From the NCBI GenBank assembly GCA_902587165.1, contig CACIKF010000003.1, positions 176,766-240,765 on the forward strand: 64,000 nt of DNA. The letters are read 5' to 3'. The first letter of the stretch is position 1; every line of letters begins with the position of its first letter. The translations under genes were made by a program, and so were the position numbers. The notes under the pieces were generated by a model, which did not search any database, was not told the DNA's origin, and saw only the letters and a list, made by a program, of their open reading frames with translations. This document shows, piece after piece, positions 8,997 to 16,649 of the stretch. The stretch comes from Puniceicoccaceae bacterium (GTDB lineage: Bacteria; Verrucomicrobiota; Verrucomicrobiia; Opitutales; Coraliomargaritaceae).

Positions 8997-11936
8997 ATGC
9001 AAAGGCCTATTCACAATGAAACTAGCTCAACCAACGCCTCAAGGATTGGGCGTGCTTTGCGAGTGTTTCTGATTGCGTCGTCTCTGGCATTTATCCCTCT
9101 GCACTCAAGCGGACAGGAGAACATAAAGACGCTTAGAGAAGTAATGGTTCAAGGGCAGGCTGCACTCGCGGCGGGTGATTATGCGACTGCTTTTAAAGCC
9201 TTTGAAGAAATTCAGACCACTTTCAGCCAAGAACCGGAAGTGACGGAGCGCGTCTTTCAACTGACGATCATGCCGCTGCATGCCTATGCGGCCTTGCTCA
9301 ATGAAGAGACGGAGACGGCGATTCGCTTGTTTGAATCGTTCGTGAAAACTTTTCCGGATGACCGCACACGACTGAGCTTTGTGCTTTTCAACCTCGCGCG
9401 TGCCTACTCAGAAATGAGTGAAGTCGATAAGGCGATCGATACTTATAAGCGATTTGTTGCAATCGATCCAAATCGGGCGGAGGCCGCTCTGGCCACGCTG
9501 GAAGCCGTGCGCTTGATGTTTAAAGCTGGCCGTGACGATGAGGCCTTCGCTACACTTGATAATGTCTACGCTAATCAGCGCGAGGGTGTCCTGCGTACAA
9601 AAGCACGCCTCATGGCGCTGCAAAAAGCCTTAGACCTCGGGCGCACTGATCAAGCACGCGAATACATGCTCAGCTCGGACTGGTCGGTCGATCAAATGCC
9701 CGAGCTCGCCGTGCTGGCTTTTGCCGCACTCGAAATGGGGCACCAACTACTTGCCTCCGGAGACTATGTCGACGCGGTCGAATGCTACCGTATCGTGCCG
9801 CCTTACACTCAGCTAGTTATAGCGCAAGAGCGCCGCCTCTACGAAACCAAGACTCGCTTCGAATCACGACGCCAAAGCGTGGGACTCTACCAAGGCGGTC
9901 AATTTTGGACTCAGTTTTATACCCGTCTTATCGCACGCTTGGAGGCGCAACTTAAGGCTCTGCGTGAGGCGGATGACTATTCGCCCGATCTCTACCTTGC
10001 ATTCGGTCAGGCCTATCTACTCGCCGAGCGCCCGCATGAGGCATGGATACTCTTCGAGCACCTAGCGCGCGATCCTGAGTTATCCAAACAACAACAGTCA
10101 GAGGCGCACTACCGGTGGATTCTAGCAGCGATTCAAGTCGGCGTATGGGAAGATGCCTACCGGATCGCCAAAGGCTTCGGCCGCCGTTTCCCTGATTCCC
10201 CGCTCGTCCCCAACGCGCTCTACTTACTTGGCACCGCCTATCAAGAAGCAGGTGAGTATCCCGAAGCGATCAAGGTCTTTACTACTTTCCTCGAAAACCA
10301 CGACCAGCACGACTTAGCGCCTCGCACTCTTTTCCTCAGAGGCTTCAATTATAACTTCATGAATCAGCCGGTGGAGGCACGGGCGGACTTCGAATCTTTC
10401 ATTGCCCGCTACCCACGTCATCAACTTTCAAAAGAAGCGCGTCTCTGGCGGGCGCTCAGCTTTTTCGCCGAGCGCGACTACGCGACGGCACTCGAAGCTT
10501 TGAAAACCCTCGCACCCACGGTCAAAGGTGGACGCCTCGAGCCAGAGGTCGCCTACCGCATTGCATCGACTTTCTATGCTATGCGCGACTACGAATCGGC
10601 GCTCAGCTCGATCAATGCGTATCTCAATCGCTATCCTCAGCATACGCGGATCGACGAAGCCCGCGTGCTCCTTGGCGATATTGAAATGGGGCGCGGGGAA
10701 CTAGCGACCGCACGGGTGATCTTCTCGGAGATCAGCCCGAATGCAGGGCACCTATTTGTCTACTCGGCCTTTCAAGCAGGAAAGATCCTACGCGCGGTGG
10801 CTGGGGCCGCCAAAAATAAAGTGGCCCGTGAGCGCTTACTAAGTAGCCACATAGAACACTTCCAAAACTATCTCGACCGCGAGGACGTGCCCTTTAAAGG
10901 TAGAATCAGCGAGGCCCTTTACTGGATCGGTTGGACACATGTCGAACGTGGTGAAGAAGATCTTGCGCGCATGATCTTTGAACAAGCGCTCAGCCTGTAT
11001 GGAGACGATATCAATTCGAGCGACGTGCCGACTATTATCGATGCCTACGCGCGCATCGAAAAACGTCTCCTTGGAGTGGGTAAGAAAGAGCGTGAAGCAC
11101 GCCTCAAATCGTGGATCGAAGAGGAAAAAGCCAAGGCCCAGCAAGCCGACCGCCTGACCTACTTAGCACGCCTCAGCCTCTACCTTCAAGCAATGGTGCC
11201 GCCCGAAAATCCCACCAACTTCATCTTTGAAATTGTTGAACAAGTGCCTATTGAACGCATCGACGCTGAAGGGCTCGGTAAAATTGCGGCTGGCCTCGTA
11301 GAGAAATACCCGCGAGTGGCAGAAGACTATTTAACCCGCTTAGAGGATGAATACCCCGATAGCATTCACCGCAGCTACGCCTACTACGCGCGGGCCCAAC
11401 TATTTAGCCAGGCTGGGGAATTCGAAGAAGCCCGTTGGCAACTGGCGCGGTTCCGCGCGGAGAGCCCGATGCATCCGCTAGCGCTCAAAGTCTCACTTGA
11501 CTACGCCAACACCCTCACTCAAACGGCTGAATACGACCAAGCACAAAGCGTGCTCGAAGACTTGCTTCGCCTGCGCACCGCTAAAGGTCGCCCCCATGCA
11601 AAAGCTCTGCTCGCGCTCAGCCGAAATGCCGAGGCCGCGGGCGAGCTAAAGCGCGCCGTGCCCTATGCCCAACGAGTTTATAATGTCTATCGTGGCTATC
11701 CTGAGCTCGCAGCTGAGGCCTATTGGATGAGTGCCCTACAGTTTGAACGACTAGGCGATCCAGTCATCGCCTACAAAACACTCGACGAGATGCTCTCCAA
11801 TCCGAGGATCGCCGAGCTACCCATCGCGGCAGCGGCCGAGACCAAACGCAGTGCCCTTTTTGACGCCCTGCCTGAAGGTGCCCTCGAAGATGCCGCCACC
11901 GAAACCGCCGCGAACAACCTGGAGGTCAGCGAATGA
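8997..11936 (+). CDS. Large periplasmic TPR-repeat protein, first gene of the ExbBD/vWA operon
   Basis: 979 aa. ATG 8997 gives an N-terminus with an RALR basic patch and a hydrophobic signal segment (about residues 20-38) before SSGQE. An earlier TTG at 8946 lies inside the terminator hairpin and is rejected. The mature protein is almost entirely helical TPR-like repeats, with recurrent A-x(2)-F and YP-x(2)-A/G-Y-x-A patterns (for example GDYATAFKAFEEI, KAIDTYKRFVAIDP, GEYPEAIKVFTTFL, EYDQAQSVLEDLL). It is likely a scaffold or cargo-binding component in the periplasm, comparable with YbgF/CpoB next to Tol-Pal, but about four times longer. Its stop overlaps the next start (ATGA), so translation is probably coupled. 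Confidence 0.8.
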   Translation: MQRPIHNETSSTNASRIGRALRVFLIASSLAFIPLHSSGQENIKTLREVMVQGQAALAAGDYATAFKAFEEIQTTFSQEPEVTERVFQLTIMPLHAYAALLNEETETAIRLFESFVKTFPDDRTRLSFVLFNLARAYSEMSEVDKAIDTYKRFVAIDPNRAEAALATLEAVRLMFKAGRDDEAFATLDNVYANQREGVLRTKARLMALQKALDLGRTDQAREYMLSSDWSVDQMPELAVLAFAALEMGHQLLASGDYVDAVECYRIVPPYTQLVIAQERRLYETKTRFESRRQSVGLYQGGQFWTQFYTRLIARLEAQLKALREADDYSPDLYLAFGQAYLLAERPHEAWILFEHLARDPELSKQQQSEAHYRWILAAIQVGVWEDAYRIAKGFGRRFPDSPLVPNALYLLGTAYQEAGEYPEAIKVFTTFLENHDQHDLAPRTLFLRGFNYNFMNQPVEARADFESFIARYPRHQLSKEARLWRALSFFAERDYATALEALKTLAPTVKGGRLEPEVAYRIASTFYAMRDYESALSSINAYLNRYPQHTRIDEARVLLGDIEMGRGELATARVIFSEISPNAGHLFVYSAFQAGKILRAVAGAAKNKVARERLLSSHIEHFQNYLDREDVPFKGRISEALYWIGWTHVERGEEDLARMIFEQALSLYGDDINSSDVPTIIDAYARIEKRLLGVGKKEREARLKSWIEEEKAKAQQADRLTYLARLSLYLQAMVPPENPTNFIFEIVEQVPIERIDAEGLGKIAAGLVEKYPRVAEDYLTRLEDEYPDSIHRSYAYYARAQLFSQAGEFEEARWQLARFRAESPMHPLALKVSLDYANTLTQTAEYDQAQSVLEDLLRLRTAKGRPHAKALLALSRNAEAAGELKRAVPYAQRVYNVYRGYPELAAEAYWMSALQFERLGDPVIAYKTLDEMLSNPRIAELPIAAAAETKRSALFDALPEGALEDAATETAANNLEVSE

Positions 11937-12958
11937 GAACTCCTCTGCGCAGATTTTTTCACTCACTTATTCTAAAGCCGGGACTTTTGCTCACGACGCT
12001 CCTACTCGCGGCGACCCATCTTAGCGCCCAGCCATCGCCGACTTTGAGCGAAATCCGCAGAACCTTGCAAGAACCCGTCACCATCGTCCTTGATGGCGGC
12101 AACCAGCAGACTGGCCGAGTCACCCATTGGGACGAGTCAGAGCTAAGAATTGAAGTCTCCCTTGGCGGAGGCACTGCAGAGCTCACATTCCCCGCCGAAG
12201 ACATACGCAGTATCCGCTTTCCTGGCGCCGAATATAAGCGCACACTCTACGAGTGGAAAAACGATCCTGAACGCGTCGAGGATGCCCTCGCGCTCTACCG
12301 GGCCTACTACCAACAACAAGGTGGCTACCTTAGCCTGCTGAGCCAGCGCGAGCTCAGCCTCTTTATCGACTACGCCGACTTTGCCCTCGCACAAAACGAG
12401 CCGCTCAAAGCTGTAGCCACCATCGACATCATTAGCCCCTATATTGAAGACGAAGCCGTCCTCAAGCAGCTCAAAGAAAACCTCCTCCTCGGATTCTTCC
12501 AAGGAGGCATGCGCGAAGAAGCCGAAGTGGAAGCACGCAAATGGATCAAAGAAGCTGAGCCTGCGGGTTCCTCAGCGCTTGGCTGGCGTCTCCTCGCCGA
12601 GATTAATTTTGAACAAGAGGAATATGAGAATGCCTTTTGGACAGCCATGCACCCCATCGCCTTTTCCAACCAGATGACCATGCTGCATCTCGATGTCTGC
12701 TATGCGCTCGCGATCCTCGCCGCCGAAGAACTACGCTTGAAGGAAGAGCCCCTGCAACTCGCTGCCGAAATGCGCGATCGCGGCTTGGCATGGCCAGACT
12801 ATGTCGAGATGATTAACGGGAAAGCACCCGAATATTTCACCGCAGAAAACACCGAGCCAGAAACCACTAAAGAAGCCATTGCTATCGAACAACAGCCACT
12901 GCAAAGCCCCTCACCGATCGACCCAATTGAATCCCTCCCCACTCGAATTTATAACTAA
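11933..12958 (+). CDS. Exported hypothetical protein with N-terminal SH3/LSm-like strand region and helical repeats
   Basis: 341 aa, family not recognised. Signal peptide at about residues 1-32 (LILKPGLLLTTLLLAATHLSA). Residues 45-100 form a short beta domain (TIVLDGGNQQTGRV ... FPAEDIRSIRFPG) that resembles the small barrel found in many verrucomicrobial secreted proteins. Residues 105-300 look like TPR-type helices (LALYRAYYQ, EEEYENAFW). The last 50 residues are Pro/Glu-rich and disordered. It overlaps the upstream TPR gene by 4 bp. It is one of the few genes here with a clear Shine-Dalgarno (GGAGG about 8 nt before the ATG). It is probably the second periplasmic subunit of the same complex. 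Confidence 0.7.
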   Translation: MRTPLRRFFHSLILKPGLLLTTLLLAATHLSAQPSPTLSEIRRTLQEPVTIVLDGGNQQTGRVTHWDESELRIEVSLGGGTAELTFPAEDIRSIRFPGAEYKRTLYEWKNDPERVEDALALYRAYYQQQGGYLSLLSQRELSLFIDYADFALAQNEPLKAVATIDIISPYIEDEAVLKQLKENLLLGFFQGGMREEAEVEARKWIKEAEPAGSSALGWRLLAEINFEQEEYENAFWTAMHPIAFSNQMTMLHLDVCYALAILAAEELRLKEEPLQLAAEMRDRGLAWPDYVEMINGKAPEYFTAENTEPETTKEAIAIEQQPLQSPSPIDPIESLPTRIYN

Positions 12959-12999
12959 TCCGAACACAGCAACACAGCCACTTTTAAAAAATACGAACC

Positions 13000-13791
13000 A
13001 TGCGAAATCGAACCATCACCACCTCCTCAGCCAGCCTGATCCTCAGCCTACTCGCCGTCAGCTCCATCTACGCACAAGATGCTGCCCAAGCCGCAGACGC
13101 CACCCAGAACACCTCCCTCTTCGGCCTCTTGCAGCAAGGCGGCTGGGCGATGTTTCCACTCGGCCTGACCGCGCTCTTTATGTTCTTCCTCATCTTCTAT
13201 TGCTGGAAAGAGACTGTCGGTCGCCGCTTTGTTCCCGTCGCGAGCATCGGCTCGCTCTCCGAAGCTCTGAGTAAACGCGATCTACCTCAAGTCTACAATC
13301 TCTGCCAAGCCGCACCCACCGTGCTTACCCGTTGCCTCAGTCATGCACTTAGCAAGTCGCGCCCCGCACAAGCCGATGGCAACAAGGAAAAAATCGAAGC
13401 CTCCTATATGGACTCAATCGAAGGCGAAGACGGTGGCATCAGCCAGTGGATTAACTACCTTAACGTCGTAGCCGCCGTCGCTCCTATGATTGGTCTACTC
13501 GGCACAGTCAGTGGGATGATCAGCGCCTTCCAGACCATTGGTCAAGTCGGCATGGGTGATCCCTCCGCTCTTGCAGAAGACATCGGCGAGGCCCTAATCA
13601 CGACCGCAACTGGCCTCACCATCGGTATCCCCGCAATGATCGCCTACTTCGTCTTCCGCAACCGCCTAAACGCCGAGATCCTCCGCACCGTCGAAACTGG
13701 CGGCGATTTGATCGATACATTCGTCGAACAATCCACCTACGCGGGTGACCAACCCACAACCGAGAGCGCTACCGAGCCAGCCGCCGAATAA
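13000..13791 (+). CDS. exbB: ExbB/TolQ/MotA-family proton channel subunit
   Basis: 263 aa. An N-terminal signal-like segment (to about residue 25, IYAQDAAQ) precedes a first membrane helix (about 46-68, WAMFPLGLTALFMFFLIF). A cytoplasmic region follows, then the two conserved helices of the family (about 148-175 with APMIGLLGTVSGMISAF, and 193-222 with LITTATGLTIGIPAMIAYF). The Thr residues lining the channel are in place. ExbB pentamers with an ExbD dimer convert proton flow into motion or force in the periplasm. It sits 41 bp after the TPR pair and ahead of the vWA and ExbD genes. Confidence 0.92.
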   Translation: MRNRTITTSSASLILSLLAVSSIYAQDAAQAADATQNTSLFGLLQQGGWAMFPLGLTALFMFFLIFYCWKETVGRRFVPVASIGSLSEALSKRDLPQVYNLCQAAPTVLTRCLSHALSKSRPAQADGNKEKIEASYMDSIEGEDGGISQWINYLNVVAAVAPMIGLLGTVSGMISAFQTIGQVGMGDPSALAEDIGEALITTATGLTIGIPAMIAYFVFRNRLNAEILRTVETGGDLIDTFVEQSTYAGDQPTTESATEPAAE

Positions 13792-13817
13792 ATTCTCTCG
13801 CGCCTCCCCACTCATAC

Positions 13818-14879
13818 ATGGAACTGGAACCGACACTGACAGGCCGTTACCGCGCCAAAGTAACGGGCGTCGATCGTGCCAAGCGTAAGTCGCGCTTGTC
13901 CTCGCTCCTGCAAGCAGTGTTCGTCATCGCTGTCTTTTTACTCACCGCCCGCTCTGTCACCGTGCTCGTCCTGAGCCTGCGCGAGGAGCCAGTCTTCACC
14001 GCGCCCAAGACTATTTATCTGCCCCAACGGGAGCTTGAACATCAGATGGCCGTGGCCGAATTCCAAAACGCCGCCGCTACACCCGCCACGATTCCGGCGC
14101 TGACCACAGAGAGTCTCTTGGCCACCATGCCAGCGCTCCCACAAATCCCCAATGTCGATTTCAAGCCCGTCGAAAACGAGGCTATGGTCTCCGAATCCGA
14201 CGCCCTCTTCGGTCAGTCCGGCCTCATGGGTGCCCTAGGGGCGTTGAGCTCACAGGCTTCCAGCATCTCCTTTCTCGGAATCCAAGAAGAGGCCTCCCGC
14301 TTTGTTATCATTATGGATACCTCTGCCAGTGTGCTCAATAGCGTGACCGCTGCTGGTGCCAGCATGGAGGAAATACGCGACGAAGCCAAAAAGCTCACCA
14401 CCCGGCTGAATGCCAACACACTCTTTGGCTTCATCCAGCACTCGCGTAACTATGACCCCTTTCAAGACAGACTCATTCCTGCCACTATGAACAATAAGGA
14501 GCTCGCGCTCAAATGGCTCGATACGAATTTCCGCACTGACGGTTCAGGCAGTGGTTGGCGCTCGGGCCCCCCAGTTGAAGGCGATAGCAATGGCCTGCTC
14601 ACCATCCTTAACTTCGCTTTCAAGATGGAACCCGACGTCATCTTCCTCATATCAGATGGGGGCTACTTTGCTACCACCGCCAGTGGCGGGCAACGACCGA
14701 TTCCCTTAGCCGACGCGCTTAAGCTCATTCGAAGCCGCCAAAAAAGCCTCAAAGCAGACGTCCGCATCCACTCCATCCACTTCCCCGACCCTCGTAATAT
14801 CAACGACGAGCGAATCGGTGGCGGCATGCGCAGTATCGCCTCCCGTAACGGTGGTAAATATAGAAAGATCGGGCGTTAG
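13818..14879 (+). CDS. Membrane-anchored von Willebrand factor A (vWA) protein of the ExbBD operon
   Basis: 353 aa. A basic N-terminus (KRKSR) is followed by one membrane helix (about residues 30-54), then a Pro/Ala-rich linker (about 60-150) and a C-terminal vWA domain (about 158-350). The MIDAS signature D167-T-S-A-S171 (DxSxS) is intact, and a later FLISDGG supplies the second acidic motif. The topology (short inside tail, single helix, flexible linker, periplasmic globular domain) copies TonB. However, the helix has no TonB-type His, and the end domain is vWA rather than a TonB C-terminal domain. It lies between exbB and the first exbD, separated from exbD by 1 nt, so it is very likely part of the same complex. 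Confidence 0.82.
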   Translation: MELEPTLTGRYRAKVTGVDRAKRKSRLSSLLQAVFVIAVFLLTARSVTVLVLSLREEPVFTAPKTIYLPQRELEHQMAVAEFQNAAATPATIPALTTESLLATMPALPQIPNVDFKPVENEAMVSESDALFGQSGLMGALGALSSQASSISFLGIQEEASRFVIIMDTSASVLNSVTAAGASMEEIRDEAKKLTTRLNANTLFGFIQHSRNYDPFQDRLIPATMNNKELALKWLDTNFRTDGSGSGWRSGPPVEGDSNGLLTILNFAFKMEPDVIFLISDGGYFATTASGGQRPIPLADALKLIRSRQKSLKADVRIHSIHFPDPRNINDERIGGGMRSIASRNGGKYRKIGR

Positions 14880-14880
14880 T

Positions 14881-15294
14881 ATGCGAAAACTAAAACGCAG
14901 AAATCAAGAGCCAGAAAATTTCCAGATGGCGCCCATGATTGACATGGTCTTCCTTCTCCTTGTCTTTTTCATGACGGTGGCTTCCGTCGCCAAAAGCCAA
15001 AAAGTCGTCGAGCTCGATCTACCCGAGTCCGACGAGAGTAAAATTCCTGAAGACGCCAGCGACCGTGGCATTCTCTCCGTCGATGCCGAGGGTAATTTTT
15101 ACATCGGCGACCAAATTCGCAGCCTAGAGGAGGTCAAAGCTGCCATCAGCTCAAGTATCCGAGCTAATCCCGACCTCCGCGTCCAAGTCCGCGCCGATCA
15201 AAATACGGAATACGAAGCCGTTCGCAAACTCCTCAAGACCGCCGCCGAAGCCGGGGCCTATGAGATCATCTACGCTACTTACGAATCGCGCTAG
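14881..15294 (+). CDS. exbD: ExbD/TolR-family transport energiser, copy 1
   Basis: 137 aa. Basic N-terminus (MRKLKRRNQ), then the ExbD helix with the essential proton-carrying Asp (MAPMIDMVFLLLVFFMTVAS, about residues 17-36) and a periplasmic alpha/beta domain (about 60-137) with ILSVDAEGNFYIGD and VQVRADQNTEY. ATG 14881 follows the vWA stop by a single base. An in-frame start at 14818 would run inside the vWA gene and is rejected. Confidence 0.92.
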   Translation: MRKLKRRNQEPENFQMAPMIDMVFLLLVFFMTVASVAKSQKVVELDLPESDESKIPEDASDRGILSVDAEGNFYIGDQIRSLEEVKAAISSSIRANPDLRVQVRADQNTEYEAVRKLLKTAAEAGAYEIIYATYESR

Positions 15295-15358
15295 CACGAT
15301 TTAGATGACTAATGGATCATAGCAAATCAGACCCAGCTGCCAAATCTGCCATCCGATA

Positions 15359-15799
15359 ATGAGACGCCTCAGAAAAAAACCACAAGACAAGCCGGAAATA
15401 CCCATCGCGCCGCTGATCGATGCCGTTTTCCTACTCTTGATTTATTTCATGGTCACCTCTTCGCTAGAAAAGCAAGAGGCCGATATTTCCTTTGAGCTAC
15501 CCGGCACAGTTGAACAAGAGGAGCCTGTCGAGCTTCCCGACGAACAAATCATTGAGATTCGCGAAGATGGGCAGATTGTAGTCAATGAATACAATTACGA
15601 CGCCCCAGGCGCGAAGCGACTGATTCAACTTCAAGCCATGCTCACCCGCTTGCAGGAAGCGAGCGTGGCCAATAAAACTACTACGCAAGTCACCATTTCA
15701 CCCGACCAAAAGACCAAGCATGCTATCATCATCCGGGTAATGGACGCCGTCTCCGCCGCCGGCATCACTGGAGTGAACTTTGCGATCGAGCTAGATTAA
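15359..15799 (+). CDS. exbD: ExbD/TolR-family transport energiser, copy 2
   Basis: 146 aa, the same architecture as the previous gene: basic N-terminus (MRRLRKK), helix with the catalytic Asp (IAPLIDAVFLLLIYFMVTSS), then a periplasmic domain (IEIREDGQIVVNE ... VTISPDQKTKHAII). It is clearly diverged from copy 1 in the periplasmic part, so it is probably a heteromeric partner and not a recent duplicate. A 64-bp gap separates the two. It is the last gene of the operon; no TonB or receptor follows, and a convergent coaC lies 94 bp on. Confidence 0.92.
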   Translation: MRRLRKKPQDKPEIPIAPLIDAVFLLLIYFMVTSSLEKQEADISFELPGTVEQEEPVELPDEQIIEIREDGQIVVNEYNYDAPGAKRLIQLQAMLTRLQEASVANKTTTQVTISPDQKTKHAIIIRVMDAVSAAGITGVNFAIELD

Positions 15800-15893
15800 A
15801 ACCGACAAAAATAAGGACTGCTGGCGATATCTCTTGGGCAAGCCCGTATATCTCACTCAAGGCGGAGCTTCCCTCATTTCCAATCCAGTGGGA

Positions 15894-16460
15894 CTATGCT
15901 TTTTGGAAAAAGTTAATCACAGAATCGACGATCGTTTCAACGGCGGCCAACTTACCTTCTCCCTCGTAGCCACATGCTAGCATACCACTCTGAGGTTCAA
16001 TAAAGTGGCAACCGCGCGCCTGCAGAATCTGTATGTTAGACTGCGTGGCAGGATGTGCCAGCATCTTACCATTCATGGCTGGCGCGATCATGACGGGCGC
16101 AGGCGTAGCGAGATGGATCGAAGTCAACAAATCAGGCGCAAGTCCATGAGCGAATTGAGCGATACAGTGCGCGCTGGCTGGAGCGACCAGAAGGAGGTCC
16201 GCTCGGTCAGCCAAATCGATATGCCCGGGTTGCCAACTCTCGCCCTCCTTCCAGATGTCGGAGGCGACTGGATTATGCGAAAGTGTCTGCAAGGTAAGTG
16301 GCTGGATGAAGCTGCAGGCACCCGCTGTCATAATCGGAAACACATCCGCACCTGCCTCGCTTAAGCGACTGGTGATGTCCGCCGCCTTAAATGCAGCGAT
16401 CGATCCAGTAACTCCAAGTAGGATGGTACGATCTTTTAGAATGGAAGTAGTGTCTGACAC
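15894..16460 (-). CDS. coaC: Stand-alone phosphopantothenoylcysteine decarboxylase (CoaC-type flavoprotein)
   Basis: 188 aa. Decarboxylates 4'-phospho-N-pantothenoylcysteine in coenzyme A synthesis, using FMN. It shows the flavoprotein start (LLGVTGSIAAFKA), the PGHIDLADRAD segment with the catalytic His, the PAMNGKM motif with the key Asn, and the substrate-recognition loop GMLACGYEGEGK with the catalytic Cys. Most bacteria have a CoaBC (Dfp) fusion of about 400 aa; here the CoaB ligase half is missing and must be encoded elsewhere. The start is GTG, with no internal ATG before the conserved domain. Related flavin decarboxylases (EpiD, UbiX) are less likely given PAMN and the ACG loop. Confidence 0.85.
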   Translation of the reverse strand: MSDTTSILKDRTILLGVTGSIAAFKAADITSRLSEAGADVFPIMTAGACSFIQPLTLQTLSHNPVASDIWKEGESWQPGHIDLADRADLLLVAPASAHCIAQFAHGLAPDLLTSIHLATPAPVMIAPAMNGKMLAHPATQSNIQILQARGCHFIEPQSGMLACGYEGEGKLAAVETIVDSVINFFQKA

Positions 16461-16649
16461 AAGGTAACAAATGGGGGGTATTCACCAGACAAACAAGACT
16501 CAAGTATACCTTCTGCCCGCGGTAAAGAAGCCCATTTTTTAAAAACTGACGGAAGCCTTCGAATTTTTTCACGATGAAGCGATCAAGATATACGCTTTCG
16601 TTTTTCTCAAATATGCATTTTATTAGATTTTAATTGAACCAAGATCCCA

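Noticed and set aside
12879..13274. Plus-strand 131-aa frame overlapping exbB
   Set aside because: Asn/His/Pro/Arg-rich translation with no motif; exbB reads in another frame with all family features.
16461..16649. Leucine attenuator or leader peptide before leuA
   Set aside because: No short ORF with Leu codons and no terminator/antiterminator pair could be drawn.
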